Source: RGIG3009 sp045603285
GTDB lineage: Bacteria; Bacillota; Clostridia; Oscillospirales; Acutalibacteraceae
Direction of reading: 5' to 3'
Assembly (NCBI GenBank): GCA_045603285.1
Contig: JAZULW010000017.1
Coordinates: 1 to 12,980 of the forward strand
DNA length: 12,980 nucleotides
The notes beneath the pieces were generated by a model. That model was not told the origin of the DNA and did no database searches. It was given only the letters and a program-made list of their open reading frames with translations. Of this stretch, positions 6,190 to 12,980 are shown piece after piece. Position numbers and translations under genes: made by a program. The stretch's first letter is position 1; each line of letters begins with the position of its first letter.

Positions 6190-6553
6190 CGGTATCGGCA
6201 AGCAAAATTGGCTCATCCCCGACTGCGAGCTTCCCCCTCCCGGTGACGGTGTCCTCAAAGGTCACGAATCGGTCATCGTGGTGAACGACAGCAACGTGGA
6301 TGCCGAGATCAAGGTCACCTTGTTCTTCCCCGACCGTGATCCTGTCAGCACCATCGTGTGGAAAGTCGGCGCAGGCCGCGTTCGTTGCTTCCGTATGAAC
6401 GAACTCGACGATATGTGCGGTGTGGAAATTCCGCTCGAGAGCCAATACGCGATGAAACTGGAAAGCAACTGCAACATCGTGGTGCAATACGGTCGGCTTG
6501 ACAACCGTCAAACCAACCTCGCGTACTACACCACCATGGCATTTGCGCAATAA
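6179..6553 (+). CDS. Anabaena sensory rhodopsin transducer (ASRT)-like protein
   Basis: A 124-residue protein recognised by its match along its length to the Anabaena sensory rhodopsin transducer: an N-terminal IGKQNWLIPDCELPP, then GHESVIVVNDSNVDAEIKV, FFPDRDPV, the beta hairpin leading to RMNELDD, and the C-terminal IVVQYGRLDNRQTN. The family forms a small beta-barrel tetramer. Most members occur without any rhodopsin and are proposed to bind small molecules. The start is TTG at 6179, within the last codons of the M24 gene, with AGAAGGGA (6161-6168) about 10 bases upstream. No ATG fits, and this start gives the family's usual N-terminal length. The overlap implies translational coupling, so its role is probably tied to the M24 protein. 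No rhodopsin gene is in the window. The specific ligand is unknown. Confidence 0.85.
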   Translation: MTSNGIGKQNWLIPDCELPPPGDGVLKGHESVIVVNDSNVDAEIKVTLFFPDRDPVSTIVWKVGAGRVRCFRMNELDDMCGVEIPLESQYAMKLESNCNIVVQYGRLDNRQTNLAYYTTMAFAQ

Positions 6554-6571
6554 GCACCAAACCGGTGCACC

Positions 6572-6600
6572 GCCGTTACACCCCACGGTGTACCAACGGC
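6572..6600 (+). other. Strong hairpin after the ASRT-like gene
   Basis: GCCGTT (6572-6577) pairs with AACGGC (6595-6600) and, inside, ACACC (6578-6582) pairs with GGTGT (6587-6591), giving 11 pairs with a 3-base bulge. A smaller GCACC/GGTGC hairpin (6554-6568) precedes it directly after the stop codon. There is no T tract, so it is not a standard intrinsic terminator; it may protect the 3' end or terminate weakly. Confidence 0.5.
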
Positions 6601-6968
6601 AACCCCAGAAGACGGCGCTCGGTCGGTTGCCCGAACGTCACTCTCTGTCAACATATTTTTCAGTTTAGCAAAAGGGAGCACTAACCCACGCTCCCAATCC
6701 TGATTCCCCCCCTCGGATGAGGGACGGCGGCCGGTCGCCGCCACCCTACGGAGCGCACCGATGCGGTGCCGTGCCGTTCCTCTTTCCGCCGCCTCTCGGC
6801 TCGTTCCTCTTCCAAAGAAGGTGAGCTGCGGCGCGGAACGCAGGGCGGTGCCGCACCAACCGATGCACCCCGCAGGGCGGGGGTAACACCCGCCGCAAAT
6901 TCCTTTGTCCCCCTTCCGCAAGAAGAGGGGGGCGCGCAAAACTCTAAAATTTTCAAGGAGGTTACTTT
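6601..6968. other. GC-rich, hairpin-dense intergenic region
   Basis: No gene is supported. From about 6674 to 6900 the DNA is visibly more GC-rich than its flanks and consists of successive short hairpins: GGGAGC/GCTCCC (6674-6695), CCCTC/GAGGG (6710-6723), GGCGGC/GCCGCC (6726-6742), GCACCG/CGGTGC (6755-6769), CTTC/GAAG (6809-6820), CTGCG/CGCAG (6826-6843) and GGCGGG/CCCGCC (6876-6894). This looks like a REP/BIME-type or other interspersed repeat. No good promoter for the downstream gene is visible; TTGCCC (6627-6632) with CATATT (6652-6657) is a poor candidate. AAGGAGG at 6955-6961 serves the next gene. Confidence 0.55.
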
Positions 6969-9900
6969 ATGAAAAAACGCATTGCAATTCTTTCCGCATG
7001 TGTGCTGCTTGTCAGCCTGTTCTCCTTTGCAATGATGCCTGTCGGCGCAACCGAAATTGCCGGCGCATCCGACTTCTTCTTCGACTTCAGCAAAGGCGCC
7101 ACCATTTATGACGAGTACACCGAAGGCGCAACGGAATTCTACAACACCACGACCGAAAACGCCGTGTTGGCGCATGACGCCAAGGTTGGCGCACTCAAAG
7201 TGTCCACCAAAGCGGAGCACACGGCCAGCTCGACGATTGGCACGGTTCGTTTCTTCCCCTCTGCCGATGTGAACGTGTCCACGGCTACCTATCCCATCTT
7301 CGCCGTGAAGATCAAGATGATCAAAACGGATCTGTTGCCCACCCGTAACGGCAACATCCGCAACGCGGATACAGAGAAATTTGTGGGTGTGAGCATTGCC
7401 GAGGGCTACAAACACGGTGTCCTCAGCAGCAGCACCCCCTACGCGTATGAAGCCAACAACGGCGACTGGCAGTTGATGGTGTTTGACGCAACGAGCTTGG
7501 CGGAAACCATCCCGACTTGGACCGGTGCCGGCTTCTCGCTGGTCGATACCCAATACAACCAAGACACCACGTTGTATGACGGCGTAGCCGAAGACTTGGC
7601 TTACGTTGCGTGGGCGGGCGCGTTCGAAAGCGCTGCAGCAGCGCAAACCTACTTCGACGAGACGACCGAAGCGGCCAAAACCCCTGACATCGCGCAAGAC
7701 CCGTCCGGCCGTTTCTGGAACTTCTCTCTCAGCCTCACCCCTTACTATCTAGTAGACTCCTCTAGGTACTCATCGTCGGGCAACACGAAAACCACGTTTG
7801 ACCCCGCGGAGAACGCCATCAAGATCAGCACCAAAGACTCGGCGACCACCACCGGCATCGGTAAAATGACATGGAATACCCCCGATACACTGTCCACCCT
7901 TGTGGATCTCACCCAATATCCCATCTACGCCATCAAGATCAAGGTTGCCCGTAACGACCTGGGCTATATGACGTGGTCCGGTGCTGCTAGCAATACTTCT
8001 TCCAATATGAGAACCACGGTGGATGGTGCTCTTCAATATGAGAACACCCTCGATTGGCAATTGCTTACCCTTAATTTGAAAGATTCCACATTATTCAACT
8101 ATTCTTTCAGCAATACGTTGGGTAACATTACCATTGCCAGCCTCACCACCAACACGGACCTCCTCAGCGAAGGCACAAACGTGGACCTCGCATGGATCCA
8201 ATGGGCGGGTTGCTTCGCCTCCGTGGCGGATGCCGAGATGTTCTTCGGCCAAACGTCGGATCCCGATAAAGTGGAGATCCCCGAAGAGGAAACCACCCCC
8301 GAAGCCCTTCCCACCCCTGAGGGTGCGTCCGCGTTCTTTATGGACTTTACCCAAGGCATCACGACCGGCACCTCCAAGTGGAGAGGCCAGTCCACGCCTT
8401 ACCTCTATGTTGACGGCAATGCCGCCGTGGCGTACGATGAAACTGCCCGGGCGTTGAAGATCAGCACGAAGGAAGGCTCCACCGCCGATACCATCGGTAA
8501 AGTCGAGTACTTTGCCGGTACGAATCTTCGTAACACGATCAGTGGCCAAGACTATCCGATTTGGGCTATGAAAGTGAAAATGATCAAAACGGATATGCAA
8601 CCGGCCAAGAATGTCTATGCCTACAAAATCAGCGACAACAAAGCCATGTCCATTCCCACGGTAGGCAACTCGATCTACACCAGCTACACCGGCCAAGGCT
8701 ATTCGTATGAATACGGCAACGGCGAATGGCAGCTCACCCCCGCTACGGTGGCAGACGCCACCCCCATCACCAACTGGGACGGCGCTTATTATCAACTCGC
8801 ATCCAGTGTCGCCAATAACCCCGAATTGACGGACAGCATCGCAGAAGACCTCGCCTACGTGCAATGGGCGGGTGCGTTCGCCTCTGTGGAAGCGGCAGAA
8901 GCCTATTTTACCCAAACCACCGAAGACTACACGGCGATCAAAAAGAGCACCCTCTTCTTCTACGGCGGTCTCCCGTTTAGTTCGCACTATTACTGCGTGA
9001 ATAGCAGCAATTTTATGGGTGCAGTCGCGAACACAAACTCCGCCGCTGAATACGATGCAACGGAGCACGCTTACAAGATCAGCACCGTTGCGGGCAACAC
9101 CACGACCGCCAACCTCGGCGCTTTCCATGCCCAGCACGACAGCACGTGGAACGGCAAGCAAGATAAACTGTCCGAGTATCCCTACTTTGCCATAGCGGTG
9201 AAAACCAACGGTACCGACCTTGGCGCCCCCACCGTACAAATATTCAACAGCAGCCGTAACACCAATCCGAAAACCGTTTCGCTCGGCAACTATGCTGAAA
9301 CGACCGATTGGCAATTGCTTGTCGGTTCCGCGCCGATAGGCGATGACTCCTATAACGGATTCAAAATTGCCAGCTTTACCAACAATGCCTCCATCATCGG
9401 CGATGGCAGTGCAGCGGTAGACCTTGGTTGGATCAAATGGGGCGGTTTGTTCAAGACGGAAGCCGATGCACAAGAGTATTTCTACAATACGTTCCCGGGT
9501 TCCCGTCCCACGTCGCCTTCCACCACTCCCAGCAGTGGTTCGACCACTCCTTCGAGTGCGCCTACTACTGCGACAACTACGAAACCCGTTGATTTCTACT
9601 ACAGCTACAAGACGGAAGAAGATTTCAACACCCACGTGGGTCAAGAACTCCCCGATCAATCGCAAGACAAGGCCAACCTCCCCGAAAACCTCGTGGAGAC
9701 CAACCGCGACAAGGACAACGTGAAATACGTCCATCACACCTTTGCGTACGAATGGGGTCTCAATGCCGCGGGCAACACCATCTTGTCTTACGACAAAGAA
9801 GTCGGCGCAATGAAAGTGTCGGCCAAGGCAAAATTTGTGGGCAATGACCAGTACGTGCCCGGCGACGCGATGGAGTGGGTCAACCAACCCGGTAAGATCA

Positions 9901-12900
9901 ATATCGTGGTTGACAATGACGTCAACGTTACCATGGGCGAATATCCCATCTTTGCCGTAAAAATTAAGTTGGCAAACAAAGACTATAAGTACGCCGATAC
10001 CGCCACGTTGGTCAATACGGTGGGTGACAAAGCGCAAGACTTTGGTGCCATCACGGTAAACACCAACAAAGACGGCTATCAAGCTACTACCGATTGGCAG
10101 TTGCTTACCATCAAAGTGAACAATACGGAAGGTAAGTACACCAACACCAACTGGCGTGCCGTTATGCTCAGCCTGCTTCCCAGCAACGTCACCTCTGTCG
10201 AAGCCAACCAAGAAATTGCTTGGATCGAATGGGCGGGCGCGTTCAAGAGCGTGGATGATGCACAAAAACATTTCGAAGAAACTTCCAAAGAGCCTGACAC
10301 ACCCGTGCAGAAACCCGAAGTGGATTTCTTCTTCGATTTCAAAGACGGTGCCAACATTCAAAGCGAATACGATTCCTCTTTGAAGGAAAACCACATCGCC
10401 GTCAAAAAGGATAGCAACACCGCTATCGTGTATGACGCCGAGAACAAAGCGTTGAAGATCTCCACGGTGGCCGGTTATACCGACCTTACGGGCGTTCTCG
10501 GCCGCGTTCAGTACTATGCGGGTACCGATGTTGCCGACACGGTTTCCACCTCCGAGTATGGATTCTTCGCTATGAAGATCAAAATGCTCAAAAACAACTT
10601 TACGCCCGGCCGCGGTGCTTCTATCCTGGAAGGCAAAACCTTCAAGGGTATATCCGCGGTGAACAGTACCGAGAGTGAATTCACCTCCAAACAAGGGTAC
10701 TGGTGGGAGCCGTTCAACGACGAATGGCAATTGGTGATTTTCTCGGCTGCCGCGCAACCCCAGATTGCGGCTTGGAACGGCTTTGCTGCTTCCCTTGCCG
10801 ATGAAACCCGTTTGGAAGATCCGAGCTTGTACGACGGCACCCCCGAAGACCTCGCGCTTGTGGAATGGGCCGGCGTATTTAAGAGCGAAAAAGAGGCACA
10901 AGATTACTTCAACGCTACCACGCAAGTGACCCCCGAAGCGGACAACTTGGTGAAACCCGGTAACACGTTCTGGGATTTCCGTTTGCCGCTCAAATCTCAC
11001 TTCTATCAAGAGTTTGATAGCCGCCGCATCAAAGCGACGGACGGCGCCAACAGCGAAATCAGCTACGATTACATCAACAACGCGCTGAAGATCACGTCCA
11101 ACGGCACTACCAGCAAGAGCAACATCGGTTCCGTTGACATCAAACTCGAAGGTACGCGTCAATCTTCGCCCACTTGGGAAGATGTGAATCCGAAAGATTA
11201 TCCGGTTGCGGCGTTCAAGATGAAGCTGCTCCGCGACGATCTCGGAACCCCCGCTATCTCCGGTTACTTCAACGGTGCCGGCAGCGGTTTGGGCAACTTG
11301 GCCCTTACCTATGGCGAACCCGATGAAGACGGTTGGATGCTCGTGTATTGCGACACCCAAAAGACCAGCGGTATCTGGGGCGGCTTTAAGATCAACTTCA
11401 TCACCGGCAACGCCGGCATCCTCAAAGAGGGTGAAAAGGTTGACTTGGCGCTTCTCCAATGGGCCGGTGTGTTCAAAACCGTGAGACACGCGGAGAACTA
11501 CTACAAAGGTTTGCCGGATCCCGATGCGCCGAGTACCGGCGGTGACGGCGAAGGCGGCGAAGGTGGCGAAGGCGGTAGCACCGTTGAAAAACCGCCCTTC
11601 TTCGTTGACCTTAGCAGCGAAGCCCTCTATATGGGTGAAAGCAGCCGTTTCAGAGCCAACGGTTCGGCCGATGCCAACAGCAAATTCGAGTATGACAAAG
11701 AACTCGGTGCGGTGAAGATCACGGCCCCGAAAGACATCAACACCAACGTGGGTTCGATGATCTTCTTCCCCGGCGATGCGGAAGCAACCATGGATGATTA
11801 TCCGTTCTTTGCGGCGCTTGTGAAACTTAACAAGGACTACACCAAGGCAATGGCTCCTTCTGTTGGTTTGTTTGCTGCTGAAAGAGGCGGCAGCTGGCGT
11901 GCCGGTTTGATCGGTCTCACCACCTACAATGAGTCCGAAGATTGGCAGCTCCTCATCTTCAGAGGCAGCCAGACCAATCCCCAATTCACCGGTAACTGGA
12001 ACGGCGCGATGATCAATCTCATCAACGACGGTGAGACTGTCACCGCCGGCGATACCGTTGGTTGGGTGAAATGGGGCGGTGCCTTCAAGACTCTTGCCGA
12101 CGTGTACGCGTATGCCGGTATGGATCCGGACGGCGTGGAAGCTCCCTCCGACATCTTCTGGAAATTTACCACCGAAGATGCGGTGAAAGACGTGGAAGCG
12201 TTGGGCGACACCAACATTTCTTACGATATCGGTTACGGCGCTATGAAGATCGAAGCGACCGATAAGGACAGCAGTGGATTTGTGGACGTCACGCCCGGCC
12301 GTATCACTCTCGGTTCCAAGAAACCCATTGCGGGCAACTACAAGACGTCGGATTATCCGTACTTGGCGTTCCGCGTGAGAATCGACAAACGCGATCTGGA
12401 AGGCGGCGGCGTGTATGTCCGTTCAACGGGTACCGTTGAAAAGAAAAACAAGGGCACTATCACCTCGGCCGATCAAATGGTCGCCACGGTGGATTATCAG
12501 GATATGACCAACTGGCAGACCCTTATCTTCAAGTGGGACGACGACACGATGCTCAAGTTCTTCTTTGACGGTGATTGGCAGCAGATCCAGTACAACGCGT
12601 TCTCCTCTATGATCGGTTCCGCTTTGGAAGGCGATGCGGTTTGGATGCGTTGGGCGGGTGCTTTCAAATCCTTGGAAGACATTGAAGCCTACGTGGCAGC
12701 CACGAAAGATAAGGAAGTTGGCGACACGGCAGACGGCGGTTTGATCGAAGACGGCGGTGAAGGCGACGGTGAAGGTGAAACCACCACGACCACCGAAAGC
12801 ACGACCACCACGGAAGAAGAAACCACCACAACCGAAGAAGAAACCACGACCACTGAAGAAGAGACCACTCCCACCGATGATGAGATCGACGACAGTGAAG

Positions 12901-12980
12901 ACGTTGTTTACGTGGTAACCAACGTTCCGTACGTTGGTGAAAACGGTACTTGGTGGATCGGCGATGTCGATACCGAGATT
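6969..12980 (+). CDS. Giant secreted multi-module repeat protein (3' partial)
   Basis: The frame is open from ATG 6969 to the window edge, at least 2004 codons with no stop. The start has AAGGAGG (6955-6961) 7 bases upstream. The N-terminus (MKKRIAILSACVLLVSLFSF...) is a classic signal peptide, probably cleaved after V-G-A at residue 27. The mature part is nine tandem beta-rich modules, each with an opening FF.DF-like strand, YD....ALKIST, YP.FA.KIK, a DWQLL/EWQLV strand and a closing WAGAFKS.EDAQ.YF motif. WAG/WGG tryptophans are at residues 215, 412, 633, 824, 1088, 1300, 1498, 1702 and 1895. Pro/Ser/Thr, Gly/Glu and Thr/Glu linkers follow modules 4, 7 and 9. The pattern recalls carbohydrate-binding-type beta-sandwiches of large surface proteins; no enzyme domain, dockerin or cell-wall anchor is visible, and the anchor may lie beyond the edge. 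Glycan or cell-surface binding is inference. Confidence 0.92.
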   Translation, partial: MKKRIAILSACVLLVSLFSFAMMPVGATEIAGASDFFFDFSKGATIYDEYTEGATEFYNTTTENAVLAHDAKVGALKVSTKAEHTASSTIGTVRFFPSADVNVSTATYPIFAVKIKMIKTDLLPTRNGNIRNADTEKFVGVSIAEGYKHGVLSSSTPYAYEANNGDWQLMVFDATSLAETIPTWTGAGFSLVDTQYNQDTTLYDGVAEDLAYVAWAGAFESAAAAQTYFDETTEAAKTPDIAQDPSGRFWNFSLSLTPYYLVDSSRYSSSGNTKTTFDPAENAIKISTKDSATTTGIGKMTWNTPDTLSTLVDLTQYPIYAIKIKVARNDLGYMTWSGAASNTSSNMRTTVDGALQYENTLDWQLLTLNLKDSTLFNYSFSNTLGNITIASLTTNTDLLSEGTNVDLAWIQWAGCFASVADAEMFFGQTSDPDKVEIPEEETTPEALPTPEGASAFFMDFTQGITTGTSKWRGQSTPYLYVDGNAAVAYDETARALKISTKEGSTADTIGKVEYFAGTNLRNTISGQDYPIWAMKVKMIKTDMQPAKNVYAYKISDNKAMSIPTVGNSIYTSYTGQGYSYEYGNGEWQLTPATVADATPITNWDGAYYQLASSVANNPELTDSIAEDLAYVQWAGAFASVEAAEAYFTQTTEDYTAIKKSTLFFYGGLPFSSHYYCVNSSNFMGAVANTNSAAEYDATEHAYKISTVAGNTTTANLGAFHAQHDSTWNGKQDKLSEYPYFAIAVKTNGTDLGAPTVQIFNSSRNTNPKTVSLGNYAETTDWQLLVGSAPIGDDSYNGFKIASFTNNASIIGDGSAAVDLGWIKWGGLFKTEADAQEYFYNTFPGSRPTSPSTTPSSGSTTPSSAPTTATTTKPVDFYYSYKTEEDFNTHVGQELPDQSQDKANLPENLVETNRDKDNVKYVHHTFAYEWGLNAAGNTILSYDKEVGAMKVSAKAKFVGNDQYVPGDAMEWVNQPGKINIVVDNDVNVTMGEYPIFAVKIKLANKDYKYADTATLVNTVGDKAQDFGAITVNTNKDGYQATTDWQLLTIKVNNTEGKYTNTNWRAVMLSLLPSNVTSVEANQEIAWIEWAGAFKSVDDAQKHFEETSKEPDTPVQKPEVDFFFDFKDGANIQSEYDSSLKENHIAVKKDSNTAIVYDAENKALKISTVAGYTDLTGVLGRVQYYAGTDVADTVSTSEYGFFAMKIKMLKNNFTPGRGASILEGKTFKGISAVNSTESEFTSKQGYWWEPFNDEWQLVIFSAAAQPQIAAWNGFAASLADETRLEDPSLYDGTPEDLALVEWAGVFKSEKEAQDYFNATTQVTPEADNLVKPGNTFWDFRLPLKSHFYQEFDSRRIKATDGANSEISYDYINNALKITSNGTTSKSNIGSVDIKLEGTRQSSPTWEDVNPKDYPVAAFKMKLLRDDLGTPAISGYFNGAGSGLGNLALTYGEPDEDGWMLVYCDTQKTSGIWGGFKINFITGNAGILKEGEKVDLALLQWAGVFKTVRHAENYYKGLPDPDAPSTGGDGEGGEGGEGGSTVEKPPFFVDLSSEALYMGESSRFRANGSADANSKFEYDKELGAVKITAPKDINTNVGSMIFFPGDAEATMDDYPFFAALVKLNKDYTKAMAPSVGLFAAERGGSWRAGLIGLTTYNESEDWQLLIFRGSQTNPQFTGNWNGAMINLINDGETVTAGDTVGWVKWGGAFKTLADVYAYAGMDPDGVEAPSDIFWKFTTEDAVKDVEALGDTNISYDIGYGAMKIEATDKDSSGFVDVTPGRITLGSKKPIAGNYKTSDYPYLAFRVRIDKRDLEGGGVYVRSTGTVEKKNKGTITSADQMVATVDYQDMTNWQTLIFKWDDDTMLKFFFDGDWQQIQYNAFSSMIGSALEGDAVWMRWAGAFKSLEDIEAYVAATKDKEVGDTADGGLIEDGGEGDGEGETTTTTESTTTTEEETTTTEEETTTTEEETTPTDDEIDDSEDVVYVVTNVPYVGENGTWWIGDVDTEI
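9495..9587 (+). repeat. Pro/Ser/Thr-rich linker between modules 4 and 5
   Basis: About 31 residues made almost only of P, S, T, G and A (for example PSTTPSSGSTTPSS), typical of flexible, often O-glycosylated linkers in secreted modular proteins of Firmicutes. It divides the array into a four-module and a five-module part. Confidence 0.75.
11535..11579 (+). repeat. Gly/Glu-rich linker between modules 7 and 8
   Basis: Repeats of G-G-E and G-D-G-E coded by GGCGAAGGCGGC-type units. Composition is acidic and flexible, unlike the Pro/Ser/Thr linker of the same protein. Confidence 0.75.
12777..12875 (+). repeat. Thr/Glu heptad linker after module 9
   Basis: Three near-identical 7-codon units of E-E-E-T-T-T-T (the last E-E-E-T-T-P-T) follow a shorter T/E stretch. 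The DNA units are 21 bp and differ mainly at third positions, so the amino-acid pattern is kept while codons vary. A preceding G-E-G-D-G stretch (about 12750-12776) resembles the 11535-11579 linker. Threonines are likely glycosylation sites (inference). Confidence 0.78.

Larger units (their letters stand above)
7071..12710 (+). repeat. Nine tandem ~190-220-residue protein modules of two subtypes
   Basis: Approximate module limits: 1, 7071-7685; 2, 7704-8256; 3, 8328-8934; 4, 8940-9494; 5, 9588-10290; 6, 10317-10920; 7, 10962-11516; 8, 11589-12125; 9, 12144-12710. The closing WAG/WGG motif recurs at spacings of 197, 221, 191, 264, 212, 198, 204 and 193 residues. Modules 1, 3 and 6 form subtype A (KMIKTD.LP.-like segment after the YP.FA strand, a W.G before the end, and AEDLAYV or PEDLALV before WAG). 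The others are subtype B, with the shorter LN/L.....DW form. The divergence is high, so the duplications are old. Confidence 0.8.

Noticed and set aside
4987..6258. Minus-strand open frame of 423 codons
   Set aside because: Antisense shadow of the M24 and ASRT-like genes, both of which match known families; no ribosome binding site or family likeness on the minus strand.
6179..6553. Assignment of the ASRT-like protein to a light-sensing pathway
   Set aside because: No rhodopsin gene or other photoreceptor is in the window, and family members are frequent in non-photosensory bacteria.
6681..7697. Minus-strand open frame of 338 codons across the intergenic region and the signal peptide
   Set aside because: It is antisense to the start of the giant gene and reads through the hairpin-rich block; it has repetitive Arg/Gly content and no recognisable domain.
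8091..11984. Minus-strand open frame of 1297 codons as a gene
   Set aside because: It lies wholly opposite the continuous plus-strand frame from 6969, which has a signal peptide, ribosome binding site and clear protein repeats. The minus translation is low-complexity (G/V/R/H/F-rich), has no start signal or recognisable domain, and mirrors the plus-strand codon bias.
7071..12710. CRISPR-like or recent DNA tandem repeats within the giant gene
   Set aside because: The repetition is at protein level with strong divergence; no identical DNA repeats with regular unique spacers are seen. Only the 21-bp Thr/Glu units are short DNA repeats.

Overview
The window looks like a piece of a Gram-positive anaerobe chromosome, most likely a gut or rumen Clostridia/Oscillospirales-type Firmicute. 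The grounds are strong AGGAGG-type ribosome binding sites, sigma-A-type promoters, short U-tailed terminators, a ferredoxin-type aldo/keto reductase, a YwlG/UPF0340 protein and a very large secreted repeat protein. This taxonomic reading is inference from gene content and signals. No rRNA, tRNA, CRISPR array, transposase or phage gene was found.

Left part (1-3017, all plus strand): the terminator of an off-window gene (51-89) is followed by a promoter with a palindrome in its spacer. Next come an aldo/keto reductase with two [4Fe-4S] motifs (148-1245), a closely spaced DUF1893 protein (1255-1716), a LURP-one-related/DUF567 protein (1811-2284), and a UPF0340 (YwlG-like) protein (2381-2923) with its own near-consensus promoter and a good terminator.

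Middle (3018-3755): about 740 bases without a convincing gene. It starts with a near-consensus promoter that drives nothing obvious, a weak terminator-like hairpin, and a pair of 22-bp inverted repeats 441 bp apart that could bound a degenerate mobile or interspersed repeat.

Regulator and its probable target (3756-6553): an AraC-family regulator with a cupin-like N-terminus is followed by a clear terminator and a 360-base intergenic region holding a second hairpin/T-tract and a promoter decorated with AAAGTG direct repeats exactly 20 bp apart. Then comes an M24-family (creatinase/aminopeptidase P fold) protein whose metal ligands are largely replaced in the creatinase manner. Its last codons overlap a TTG-started gene for an Anabaena-sensory-rhodopsin-transducer (ASRT)-like protein. 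No rhodopsin gene is present. I read the pair as a translationally coupled, AraC-controlled small-molecule hydrolase plus ligand-binding module (inference).

Right part (6554-12980): a hairpin-dense, GC-rich intergenic stretch leads to a gene open from 6969 to the end of the window: at least 2004 codons, with a signal peptide and nine tandem divergent ~190-220-residue beta-rich modules of two interleaved subtypes. Three low-complexity linkers of different composition (Pro/Ser/Thr, Gly/Glu, Thr/Glu) separate or follow them. The gene is cut by the window edge. A 1297-codon open frame on the opposite strand is a shadow of this gene, not a gene.
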